A DNA stretch of 64,000 nt from Poecilobothrus nobilitatus (Eukaryota > Arthropoda > Insecta > Diptera > Dolichopodidae): contig OX352774.1 of NCBI GenBank assembly GCA_947095535.1, positions 66,216,416 through 66,280,415 on the forward strand. Reading direction: 5' to 3'. Below, in pieces: positions 26,435 through 37,499 of this stretch. Position 1 is the stretch's first letter. Every line of letters starts with the position of its first letter. The notes under the pieces were generated by a model. It searched no databases. It worked only from the letters and a program-made list of their open reading frames with translations, and was not told where the DNA came from. The translations under genes were made by a program, and so were the position numbers.

Positions 26435-29400
26435 TTATTTATATATATATGTATATATATAATTTTTTTTTTTTTGTTAATTATTTTAATTTTAATGAAT
26501 TTTATACTTAAATATTATTTTTTTAATTTTACATTAAAAATGGGTTTAATGTTTGTTTTGTTTTGTTTTTTTAAATATAAATTTTATATGATTTATGTAA
26601 ATATTCTTTTTGTGTTTTCTTTTTTTTTTTTTTAGGGCTATGCGTAAGCCTACCTTTATTTAACTTTTATTTCATTACTTGTTTTTTTTTTTTTTTTGGT
26701 TTTGTTTTTGTTTTGTTAATAAATATTAATATATTATTAATTACATATTGTTTTTTTTTTTTTTTTAATTATTTAATTAATAAAAGCAAATATTTTTGCT
26801 AAATCGAAATTAATTTTTATGTATTTCGATATCCTTTAAAGATGCTTGTGTTTTTTTTTTTTTTTTGATATGATTAAAAATTTCAAAATAATATAAATTT
26901 TTTTTTATTTTTAATTTATTTATTTAATAATTATTTAATAAAAGTTTTGTTTGTATTGTTTTTTTTTTTTTTTTAATGAAACATTTTTTACTTTTGTTTT
27001 ATTAATATACTTATTTATAAAGTTATTATTTATATAGTTTTTTGTTTTGCCAATACCAATTAATTGTTGTAGTAAAAGATTAAATAATTTTAGGTATGTG
27101 TAAGACTTTGTGTTTTTTTTGTATAATTTGATGTTTGTGACTGAATATAAATTAGATTTAAATTGTATTTGAATAACGAATTGAATTTGGTAGACCAATT
27201 ATTGCAATTTTTAGGAAATTAATAAACCTGTGGTTAAAATGGTTGTAATTCTAGGAAATTTAACTGTTTTATATTAATAATAAATAATTACGGTTAGTTA
27301 TACCGTGAGTTTCAGTGTTAAAAGAGAAAATAATATGAAAATTAATTTCATTAGTATAATCAATAGTTATTCTCTGTAAAAATCTGTCTGTATTATTAAA
27401 TATATTTATTTGAAAAATTGCTACAGCCGGAACAACTTCGTTTTTAATAACTTATGACCCTTCAATTATCCTTTTTTAAATTTTTATGAACATACATTTA
27501 ACATTTTGGTTTTTTATATACATATTTTATTAATTTTATATAATTTGTTTATATATTTTTATTAATCACCGTATATGTTTTAAAAATATATAGTATATAA
27601 ATTATTTATATATTAATATAAATTATTTTTATATATGGAATTGAACCCAATTTTTTTAGTTGAAGATTTTGGTTTTAATTTATATTAAGTCAATATGTAA
27701 TTGATTTCTGATATTTTAAATGCATTTAGAATAATCTTTTCTATTTTAAGACAGACATTTAATTTTTACTTGATGTATTAAACTGGAATAATAAAAATAA
27801 TAATCGGGCAATAATTATGAAAATAAATATGTATATAAAAAATTATTTTTAGAGATTTCATATATAGACTTAAAAATTGAATATTATGTGTATATTGGTT
27901 GTCACATTTAAGTTAATGTTGTTTATATTAAATTTTATTTTAAATGTCAAATTATACAAAATATATATTATTGTTAACATAATAATATAATATGTGAATT
28001 TGAATGTAAATTTATGTTACAATATTATATTATGTATATATTTTTAATTAATTGGTATTGATATTATTATTATTATTATTAATATTATCAAAAATATGAT
28101 TAGCAATATATGTATATTATAATTAATTTGGGTTTTTTTGTTTTTATTTATTTTTAGGTGGTAGTGTGTATCTATGTTGTTGTTGTTATATTTATATTTT
28201 GTTTGATAAAAGGACTATTTTATTATTTTGTTTGTTTTTGTTTTTTTTTTTTTTTTTTTTAATAATTTTTTTTTTTTTATAATTTATATGAAAATTTTTA
28301 TAGTATGAACAAACCAAGATCAGATCATCAATACTTTTGTTTTGTTTTTTTTTTTTTGTTTTTGTTTTTGTTTTTTATTTATAATCAAAAAAATTATGTT
28401 GTAGATTTTCATTAAATTATTTTGATTGTACTTTCATAAGGTGTTTTATTGCACAATATATAGTGTAAAATATACATATTACAATATGTATGTATATATA
28501 TATATATATTAATGAATAATTTTTAATTAATTAATAAGATAAAAAAAATAAAATAAAAAATTAATACAAAAAAAAAAATTAATTATAATTAAAAAATAAA
28601 CTTAACAAAAAAAAAAAAAAAAAACAAATTAAATTTAACTATTTATTTTTACTGAATATATATATATATGGAATTTATTTTTAAATAGTAGATTTAAATC
28701 GATATTTTTTTTTTTTTTGTTTTTATTTGTAATTTTATTATATATTATTAATTGTTATTTAATAATGCATTTTTTTTTTTATATTTTAAATATTTGTATG
28801 TTTTTTTTTTTTATTTAATTATTTTATTTTATTTTAAATATTGAAACCAGCTTAGCTAGCTATAAAAGCAGCTTACTTTTTTGTTATATGTTTTATAATT
28901 TTTGTTTTGTTTTTTTTTTTGTTAAATCAAAAAATCGGAATTTCATACAATTATTTTTTTTTTTTTTGTTTTTTTTTTTAATTATTATTTTAATGTAAAA
29001 AAGTTTTTTGGTTGTTATTGTTTAAATTCATATAGTTTTTATTTAGTATTTTTTTTTTTTTTGGTTTATTAAGTTTTATTTGTATATAATTTTTTTTTTT
29101 TTTATATATTTTTAAGGTACGTTGCTGAGTTCTTATGCAAAAAAAAAAAAAAAAAAAAAAAATTATTTTACGTTTTATTTTTTTAAATTTTATTTTATTT
29201 TAAATTACAATATTGTGTTAAATTTTAATTATAATTATTTTGATTTAAAAATTAAATATTTTTATTTTGTTTTGTTTTTTATTGAAATATTGTAATGCAT
29301 TTTTAAAATAAGTTTTGTTTTTTATATATATATATATATATTTCTTGTATTGTTTTTGTCAAATTGTTTTTTTTTTTTTTTTTATTTAAATTAAGTTTAT

Positions 29401-29817
29401 TGGATTTTATTTTTAATTATAATTTTTTTTTTTTACGACATCAAACACTGAGGCAAATCACATTTAAACAAACGAACTGTACAGGACATTTATTTAATTT
29501 TTAAGAATTGTTTTTTTTTTTTTTTGTTTTTTAATATTTTTTTTAAATATTTTTGTTTTATGCTATTTAACATTCAGATCACAGCCCATTTGTGGATTAT
29601 GGAATCTTAAAGTTTCTTTATGGTATTTTTTTTTTTTTTTTGTTTTTGGTTATGTTTAAATGATTTTATATTTTTTTTTATTTTGGGATTTATTCTTTTT
29701 TTAGTTTGTTTTTTTTTTTCCTTCCAAAAAGAATAAATGAAAATTTTTGCGAAATAAAATTTTCTTAATAGATTTTAATGTTATATAAGAAAAGGAATAA
29801 AAAAATAGAAACTAATA

Positions 29818-29960
29818 CAGTCATTTCTCGATTATATGGTTATCATTGCGGTTATGGCAGCGTCTTGTTTTAGACGATTTTTAACTTTAGCATAGGTTTA
29901 CCGGAAAATACATTCGACACTTTCGAATATATCTATACTGTATAAATCGAAAAATGAGTG
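29818..29960. mobile_element. 143-bp MITE with pogo/Tigger-like terminal inverted repeats
   Basis: The left end CAGTCATTTCTCGATTATA (preceded by TA) is matched in inverted orientation by the right end, whose reverse complement begins CACTCATTTTTCGATTTATA. That is about 17 of 19 positions with one single-base indel. The interior has no coding capacity. The CAGT...TCG start and preceding TA fit the Tc1/mariner-pogo superfamily; assignment below that level is inference. Confidence 0.75.
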
Positions 29961-30980
29961 ATGATTTTAGGAAGGTGAAATGATGAAATCAAAATTTTAA
30001 AATTAATTATGAAATAAAATTATATGAAATATATTTTAGGAGATCAAAACAGTTTGGCACAAAATATCCTCATATTATTAAATGTAGGGAAAAAAACAAA
30101 ATAAAAAAATGTAATTAATTAAAATTAAAAAAATTGATGGTGCAAAGAAATACAATGGAACATTAAGGCAATCAAATATATATTTTTAAAAATTTTTTTG
30201 GTAAAAAGAAATTTCATTGTTGTAAAATTTTATGCAAAAATCATCACTTTTGTACTTGAATCCGAAATATAGGGTAAATCAAAAATAGATAACAATAAAT
30301 AAACAAGTTAAGAAAATAAAAATTAAATTTTTTAATATATTTAAAAATATTAATAATACATGTATGAAAGATAGGTAAGTCTATCAGAAGTTGGTAAAAT
30401 GTACTGAAATGCTTTGTGGTTGTACTAAACCTTTTGGTGGAACATACTATACGAACGAAGTAGTTGGCATTAAAAAACTCTTTAACTTCGCTTATTTTTG
30501 TACACTATTTCGAAAACTATTGATTTTTTTACCACTTCTGGTAGACTTAATCAACATTTTCTACATATGTACATATTATGTTTTTTAAATATTGTTTCAT
30601 TTAGAATTGTTTTCAATTTTAGATTAAGAAATTTTTAAAATATGATAATACACTTATCTTTTGACTTACATAATTTAACTTTGACACAGTTTTAATATTA
30701 CTAATTAAGTATCCAACTTAATTCTTTTCATAAGAGTATAAACCATTTTATTCTAATATTGTCTTTTTATTTTGAAAAATTTTTTTATTTTATTTGAAAT
30801 TTAGATTATAATTAAATTAAAAAAAAAAAAGAGTACTACATACATTAAGACTAATTTCATTATAATCGTCTGTATATTCAAATTATCTTCTACAGAATTA
30901 TCGTCTCTTCATATTGGGAATTTTCGTTTAGTTTAGCACAATTTCGATTTACATTTTTTTTTTTTATATTGCATTTATTG

Positions 30981-31000
30981 TATAAATCGAGAAATGAATG
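30981..31000. mobile_element. Solo end of the same MITE family
   Basis: TATAAATCGAGAAATGAATG followed by TA closely matches the right end of the 29818-29960 element. A possible degraded left end lies at about 30893 (TACAGAATTATC). An adjacent poly-A run obscures the limit. Confidence 0.45.
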
Positions 31001-32311
31001 TAAAAAAAAAAAAAAAAAAAAAAAATGAATATAAAAAGATTTTTCAAAAAAGAATTTCAAAAAAAGGAAAATTCATAGTAATGTAAAAGTAGAAAAAACA
31101 AACGTAAATATATCCACAAAAAGCATTCATCTGCAAAATCTGTAAAAAGAGTATTTAGTTCTCTTGTTTTTGGTTTGTTTTTTGTTATGTTTTTTTTTTT
31201 TTTTGCTAAGAATAAAAAAGAAATTTCACTTTTGGTGGTGTCAATCTTTGGCGCATTATTTTTTTTATAGCCGAAAATATTTTTTTTTTACGATTCACGA
31301 TTCTCTCCTGTCAAAGTGTTTGTAGTTAATAACATTATGAATTTTTTTTTTAAATAGGTAGTTATTTTTCATTTATAAACTTAATTTTATTCCATTCAAT
31401 TTATAATTTCTTGATCTTCTTGGTTTTTCAAAGTTTTTTTTTTTTTTTGTTTTTGTTTTATAGGAGTTTTATATATTTATTATATGTATATATTCTCATA
31501 TTTCGTTTTCATTTTTTTTATGTAATATTATTTTTATTATTTCTTTAATCGGGTAAATAATTCTTTTATTTTTGTTAATTTGTTTTTTTTTTTTTATTTA
31601 ATTATGTACAATAAATAATTAAAACAAAAAATATAACCATAATTAATTTATGAATTAATATTAAAAACCAACTATAGATCATTATGAGATTTAGGAAAAT
31701 GCAAGTAGATTTTTTATTATATTTATAATCAGTTTTTATTAATTTTTATGTTAGTTGAAGTTTACACATTAAGTGAATCAGTATGAAATTTTTTGATTTA
31801 TTAGAAATTTGACAGAAGTTTCATTTGTAAATATAATATAGAACATGTTTGTCATACAATTTTCCTGGTTGAAAGAGCTAAGCAATAAATATGATTATAA
31901 ATTATAAATTTAAAATTAAAATTTAAAAATTATTCCTACTAAAAGAATCTTCGGATTTCAGAATATATCAATACATAATCAAAAAAATTTGCTATACAAT
32001 AATATGTATAGTAAAATATGACATGGGTCAGTTTTAAGTATAATTTTGGTTCAAAAACAGAGTAAACAAACTTTTATACAAACTTGTTTGATGTCATCTA
32101 ATAATATTACATATTAATATTTTATAATATAAATTGCTCTTTTTTTAAGCGAAGTTTTATATGGTATTATTATATAATATTATCTTATCTTTTTTGATAA
32201 CAAAGTATATTGCATACAACATTGAAATTAAATTGTTTTAGTAGTTGTGATCCGGTATACACATAAGGAGTGACACAAACATCTAATAAAATTTTAATTA
32301 TGAAGAAACTA

Positions 32312-32358
32312 TACTCCATGACACTGACAGTGCAGTACAGTACTCCATGACACTGACA
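32312..32358 (+). repeat. Short direct repeat, 18 bp, period 29
   Basis: TACTCCATGACACTGACA occurs at 32312-32329 and exactly again at 32341-32358, separated by GTGCAGTACAG. It looks like a small tandem duplication. Confidence 0.9.
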
Positions 32359-32789
32359 ATATTTTTGCATCAATGTACTTCTTTTGAATTACAGAGAAGA
32401 TAATGGGATGCTTTCATAAAAGTAATGTTTAATGTCTGTTTCATAAAAGTAATAAAATAAAAATAATACCTATTTTTATAAATTGAATCAGCCTACAGTG
32501 CGGGTTAAAAAGAATTTGCCCAGTTAAATGAATGGTCTTAAATGAAAAAAATTGTCCTTATGTCGCAAATTTCCTATTTATGTTTTTGTATTTTTGTCCC
32601 AAATGACAAATAAAAGTTGATTCTTGATGGACAACTTCATTTAATCTTATAGGATTTATTGCAGATGCTCATATTGAATTATAAGAAAAAATCTCATGAA
32701 ACAAGAAAATGTCCAGAATAAATGTATTTGAATCATTATATTTTTTGTTTACATTGATGAACTCTTAACTTTAGAAGAATTAGTATTGC

Positions 32790-32861
32790 AGGATTAATTA
32801 AATGCTATATGACTGAATCACTGGCCTTGTAGGATTAATTAAATACTATATGGCTGAATCA
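32790..32861 (+). repeat. Direct repeat, about 31 bp, period 41
   Basis: AGGATTAATTAAATGCTATA.. (32790-32820) recurs at 32831-32861 with two G/A differences, both copies ending CTGAATCA. The spacer is CTGGCCTTGT. Confidence 0.88.
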
Positions 32862-34966
32862 GTATTATAAATGAAACCAAAGACTAGAATAATATAACGG
32901 AATTATTCTTTTTGTTATTATTACAATCTACTTTTTATCTCATAATGACCCATAATACGGTTAAGTTATCAAAGTATAAAATTAAGATTCTTAAATAAGA
33001 TAATTGGAAAAAAAATATAATATAAAAAAATATAGTAAATAATTTAAATATATATTAATGTTTTAAAAATATTGCACTATTTATTTTTTAAATTATTAAT
33101 AAAAATATATGTATATAAAAAAAAAAAAAATTTTTATATGGTGGAATTAAATTAAAAAAAGCTAAATTTTTTTTATTGTTTTCGTATTGTTTTTTATTAT
33201 AATTTTTGACTTAAGTAACAATTTTATTTTATTTTATTTTTTTTTTGAATTTTTAATCAGTTAGAGTTTTTTTTTTTTTTTTTTTTTTGGTTTATATTTT
33301 ATATTTCATATTTTTTTTTTTGTTTTGATTTATATTATTTTAAGTAATTTTGCTAATAGCTTTTTATGTATATTCTAAGAATACTTTTTTTTTTTTGTTT
33401 ATAATTTTATTAATTAATTTTTTTTTTTGTATTAATTTATTTATTTTTTTTTTTTTCTATAATTAATTAGTATATATGTATATTATTATTTAATATAATA
33501 ATTTATTAAAATTATATAATATGTATAGGTTTTTTTTTTTTTTGTGTTAATGTAAATATTTATATGTATATATAATTTTATAATAATATAAAAATCATAA
33601 TATTTAAATGTATTTAAAAAAAAATTAAGTATATTAAAATTTAAAAAAAAAAAAAAAATTTTATATAATTATAAAAGATATAAATAACGATTAATAATAT
33701 TAGAAAATTAATAAACAATTTGTTTTATTTTATTTTTAATTTTTTTTAATTTAAATTTAAATAATAGTTATAATAATAAATTCTAGTTTTAACGCATATA
33801 ATTTTATGCTATCGCATGTTTTTTTTTTTTTAATTTCTAAGAATAAAAAATTTAAAATTGATGAGTTTAGAGTTAAAGTGATCAAATTAACAATAATGAT
33901 TTAAAATTTCATAATTTTGATACTATAAATTCTTAATAATGTATTAAACAAAAATGTGTAATAAATTAAAGGCTGAAACACACGATGTTTCTTTTCTATA
34001 ATGTTATTTTAAATGTGGCAATTTTTGTCAGAAATGTCTGAAGTCTAGAAACATTATGTTTTTACATATATGTAAATAAATATTTGTAATTTAAAAAAAT
34101 AAATTTCGGATCCATTACTTTATCATTTTAACAAAATGAAAAATAATTACGCCATTACGATGAAATAGTACTTCAATTGTTAAACATATGATGAGAAGCA
34201 ATACAAATAGCCGGAATTAAAATACTCATGAATCGTTATTTGACTAGTCGTGAAGTAGCACAGCTTTTTACTTTAACGTATAATTACTATACTTTGTCGC
34301 AGTTAATTTATTTTGTGATTGTTCATGAATTATAATTTAATATATATATATATTAAATAATGTCACAGTAACGCATTCTACGATTTTTATTAAATTTTAA
34401 GAAATTTGATGGTTACTTTTTTAATATTATATATAGTTTCATATAAATACCTACATGATAATTGTTTTCATTCTGCTAAGAATTTTATTTTTTTACACTT
34501 ATAATAATCAAATATAACCTTCAAAATAGGCTGTCATTTTTAGAATGCAGTTTTGTTTTTATATATTAAAGAAATATATTTAAATTTCATAAAAAATTTA
34601 CATGATCCGATCAAAAGTAGAAAACATCATTACCATTCCTTATATGATAGCAATAGCAAAAATCTTATTTAAAGGAATAAACCATGTTCTTAAAAATTTT
34701 TAAACAAATTTGTGGTCAAAAAATTTTAACGCAATTTATGATACAGTTATTAATTTAAATAGTAATATTTATAAAAAAAAAAAAAATACAAAGTGTGAAT
34801 CGGCCTTTATTAATTTAATTTTTCTTTTTTAATTTTAATAAATAATATTGTAAAATATTTCTTCTAAATTCCAGTTATAGGATAGTCCTTGTAATTATAG
34901 TTATAGGCCACTTATAATCTGTTAAACCCATCAATTTAAATATATACATACTACATATAGTGTTAT

Positions 34967-34998
<32 letters not shown>

Positions 34999-36250
34999 TA
35001 TATTATATAAATATAGTATATACAATATATACTTTTAAACGTTATTCATATTATAATTAGATTTATTTTTCTATGTATTTATGTATATTATTATATAAGC
35101 ATAAGTATATGTATGTATGGATATAAATATGTATGTATGTATGTTTTTTTTGTTTTATAAATAGTGAAATACACTAGTTGTTATTTTTTTTTTGTTTTTT
35201 TTTTAATTATAATAATAATTTTACTAAAATTTTTTATTTTTAATAATTAAATTTCTATATATATATATATATATTTTACTTTTTATGTTATATGTATATA
35301 TACATATATATAATTTTTTTTTTTTTTTATTATATTAATTTCTTTTCATATATATAAAACTTCAGTCATAATACCGTTATTGAAATATATACATGTATAT
35401 AAATTTTTATGTATGTATATATCATATTATATATACATATATGTATATATATATATATATAGCTCATAAAAATGTCAAATGACTAAATTCGGAAATTTTA
35501 TTCTTTTTTTTTTTCTCTCAATTTTCATATATTTTAAATAATAATAATATTTTTCTTTTATTATTTAATTTAATTTAATTTTTTTTTTTTTTTGTATAAT
35601 GTAATTTTTAAATTTTTTTTTTCTCATTTTCTGTTTTTATTAATGAAATATTTTTAATAATTTCGATTTTTTATGTAATTTTTTTTTTAATAATGTTGTT
35701 TTTGGTGGGTGAAGTTTTAGTAGTTTTTCATTTTTTGAATTTTATTTATTTTCATGTTTTTTTTTTTTTAATAAAATAATTAATTTTGCTTTAAAAAAAT
35801 TTTTTTTTTTAAATACTTTTTTGCAAAAAAATTTTTAATAATTTTTTTTTTGTTTATTTAAGTTTTGGATGTATGAATGAATTTTAAAAAAATATATTCA
35901 TGTTTTTTTGACATCTGAAGAAGTGTTAACATGCTTAATTTTGTTTTTTTTTGTCTTATTAGTTGAAGTATCCATTTTTTTTTTTTTGTTTTATATTTGT
36001 TTGTGGCTTGAAAAATAGTTTTGTCAACTGGTTTGTTGTTTTTGGCAAAAAAATCTGAACAGTTTTACATATAATCCAGTACAGGAGCAAACACTGTAAT
36101 AAAACAAGAAAAAAAAAAAATTATTTTAAATTTCGAAACAAAAAATATATATAAAGATAAAATTTATAAATTTATTGTTTAATAAATAGAATAAAATGAA
36201 ATTAAATTGTGTTTTTTTTTTAAATTTTATCTTGTAGTACAGGAGAGCGT

Positions 36251-37371
36251 TTAGTTTTTTTCTCTGAGTAGAGTTTATACTTTTATAGGATTAACTATCA
36301 CACTCTCATGCAGAATTAACTTTACTCTGCCATTTCGAAACTACTAGAGTTAAATATGAATTATAGGATAAAGTTTCAGATATTAATTAGATTAGGTACT
36401 TAAGTACCTTTTACATTAGAGTAAAAGTACAAAAAATGTATATGAGAGAAAAAAGTTACTGTAATCAAAGCACTTGTTAACGTAATTCTTTTTTCCAAGG
36501 TGTTCATGTATACCATGTATAAGGTATATTGGAAATTGTTGTGTACGTGTAGAAATAATTTACAAAATAAAATAAAAAAGAAATTTTTTGTTTGTGCACT
36601 ATTCCTATAAAAATAGCGTGTACTACACTAAATATTGTTAATACGCTAAAGACATTTAAAAAATTTTATACGTCTTATGATTAAATTATAAATGCTTCTT
36701 AAATTTTTTATATGTTTAAATTAATTAGAAAACGATTTGTACTTGTTTCAAATAATATATGGTATATACTTATGAAAGCCAAAGTAAATATAGAAGCGTA
36801 TTCGTGTAATTGACAACTTTCTAAAAGAAAAAAACAATTTAGCAAAAAAAAAAAACCTTAGAAACTTTTAATTATTTGGAGACTTAGCTACTTTAACGAA
36901 TGAACCTTACGCACAGCCAACTTTCCGTATGCGTTCATTTGCATGGCTTTTTTTCTGAAAGATTTTATTGACAAATGAGTTATTTTGCGAATTAATCAAA
37001 TGTTCAGTTTAAGATGCAAAATTATCTCTCATAGTACCATATTAATATAATATTATAAAAAAATATAATGTCATAAGAAAATATTATGTATAAAATGAAA
37101 CACCATATAGAATTTTTATGATAAATTTTTATGATAGTTACAATGAACTGTTATAAATCTTTTTGTTTGTTTTTCTTTGTGTTAAAAGATGGTGAACGAG
37201 GTGTGTATTCAAAATAATTACTTTTATCATTGATAAGGAGTTGTAATTTGAATGAATTTATGAAAAATAATAAAAAAAAAAATGGTTTTTATATAAAAAG
37301 TATTTAAATACCTGTAGGAAGTGTATTTCGGTTGATATTCATCAAACTTATTTAAACCGATATCATTTTTA
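36251..37371. other. Probable bru3 3' UTR, proximal part
   Basis: About 1.1 kb immediately downstream (minus strand) of the bru3 stop codon, without the dense poly-T of the next 31 kb and without coding signal. Several TTTATT hexamers (AATAAA on the minus strand) lie here and further on, for example near 36171, so the poly(A) site cannot be fixed by eye. At about 36900-36950 a GAATGAACC..TTACGC / ATGCGTTCATT pair could form an imperfect hairpin. Confidence 0.5.
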
Positions 37372-37499
37372 TTAATAAGGTCGACTTGCATCCTTTGGCC
37401 GCTTCAATTGAACTTTCAGTCTTTTCATTCCAATTTGAAAGCCATTCATGGCTTGAATGGCTGCTTGAGCACTGGCAGGATTATCGAATGATACAAAAC
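37372..37499 (-). CDS. bru3: bru3 terminal coding exon: end of RRM3 and stop
   Basis: 128 nt: two bases completing Gly, 41 codons and TAA (37372-37374). It encodes [41 protein letters not shown]. The C terminus at Tyr shortly after RRM3 is the universal CELF end, so the protein is complete here. The acceptor is AACATTAG. A TAATAA double stop closes the frame. Confidence 0.97.

Larger units (their letters stand above)
4900..36250. other. About 31-kb gene-free domain with strand-biased poly-T runs
   Basis: From about 4.9 to 36.2 kb the plus strand carries dozens of T runs of 10-26 nt, often ending in a single G followed by TTTT, while A runs of similar length are few (for example near 7591, 10381, 14379, 18619, 22827, 28611, 29141 and 31003). 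(TA)n arrays are also frequent. Open frames here are low-complexity Phe/Ile/Tyr strings made by poly-T and are not genes. Less biased islands interrupt the domain, for example 6540-6670, 9890-11220, 12000-13130, 19200-20000, 23710-24800, 29750-32900 and 33950-34930. On the minus strand, the strand of bru3 that ends just beyond it at 37372, the domain is A-rich with AAAACAAAAAAAA-type tracts. It could be a very long bru3 3' UTR, a noncoding transcript, or simply simple-sequence intergenic DNA. Confidence 0.7.

Noticed and set aside
30391..30588. 65-codon frame starting MVKCTEMLCGCTKPFGG
   Set aside because: The first 30 residues look balanced, but no family is recognised, there is no splice or transcript evidence, and the rest is T-rich filler.
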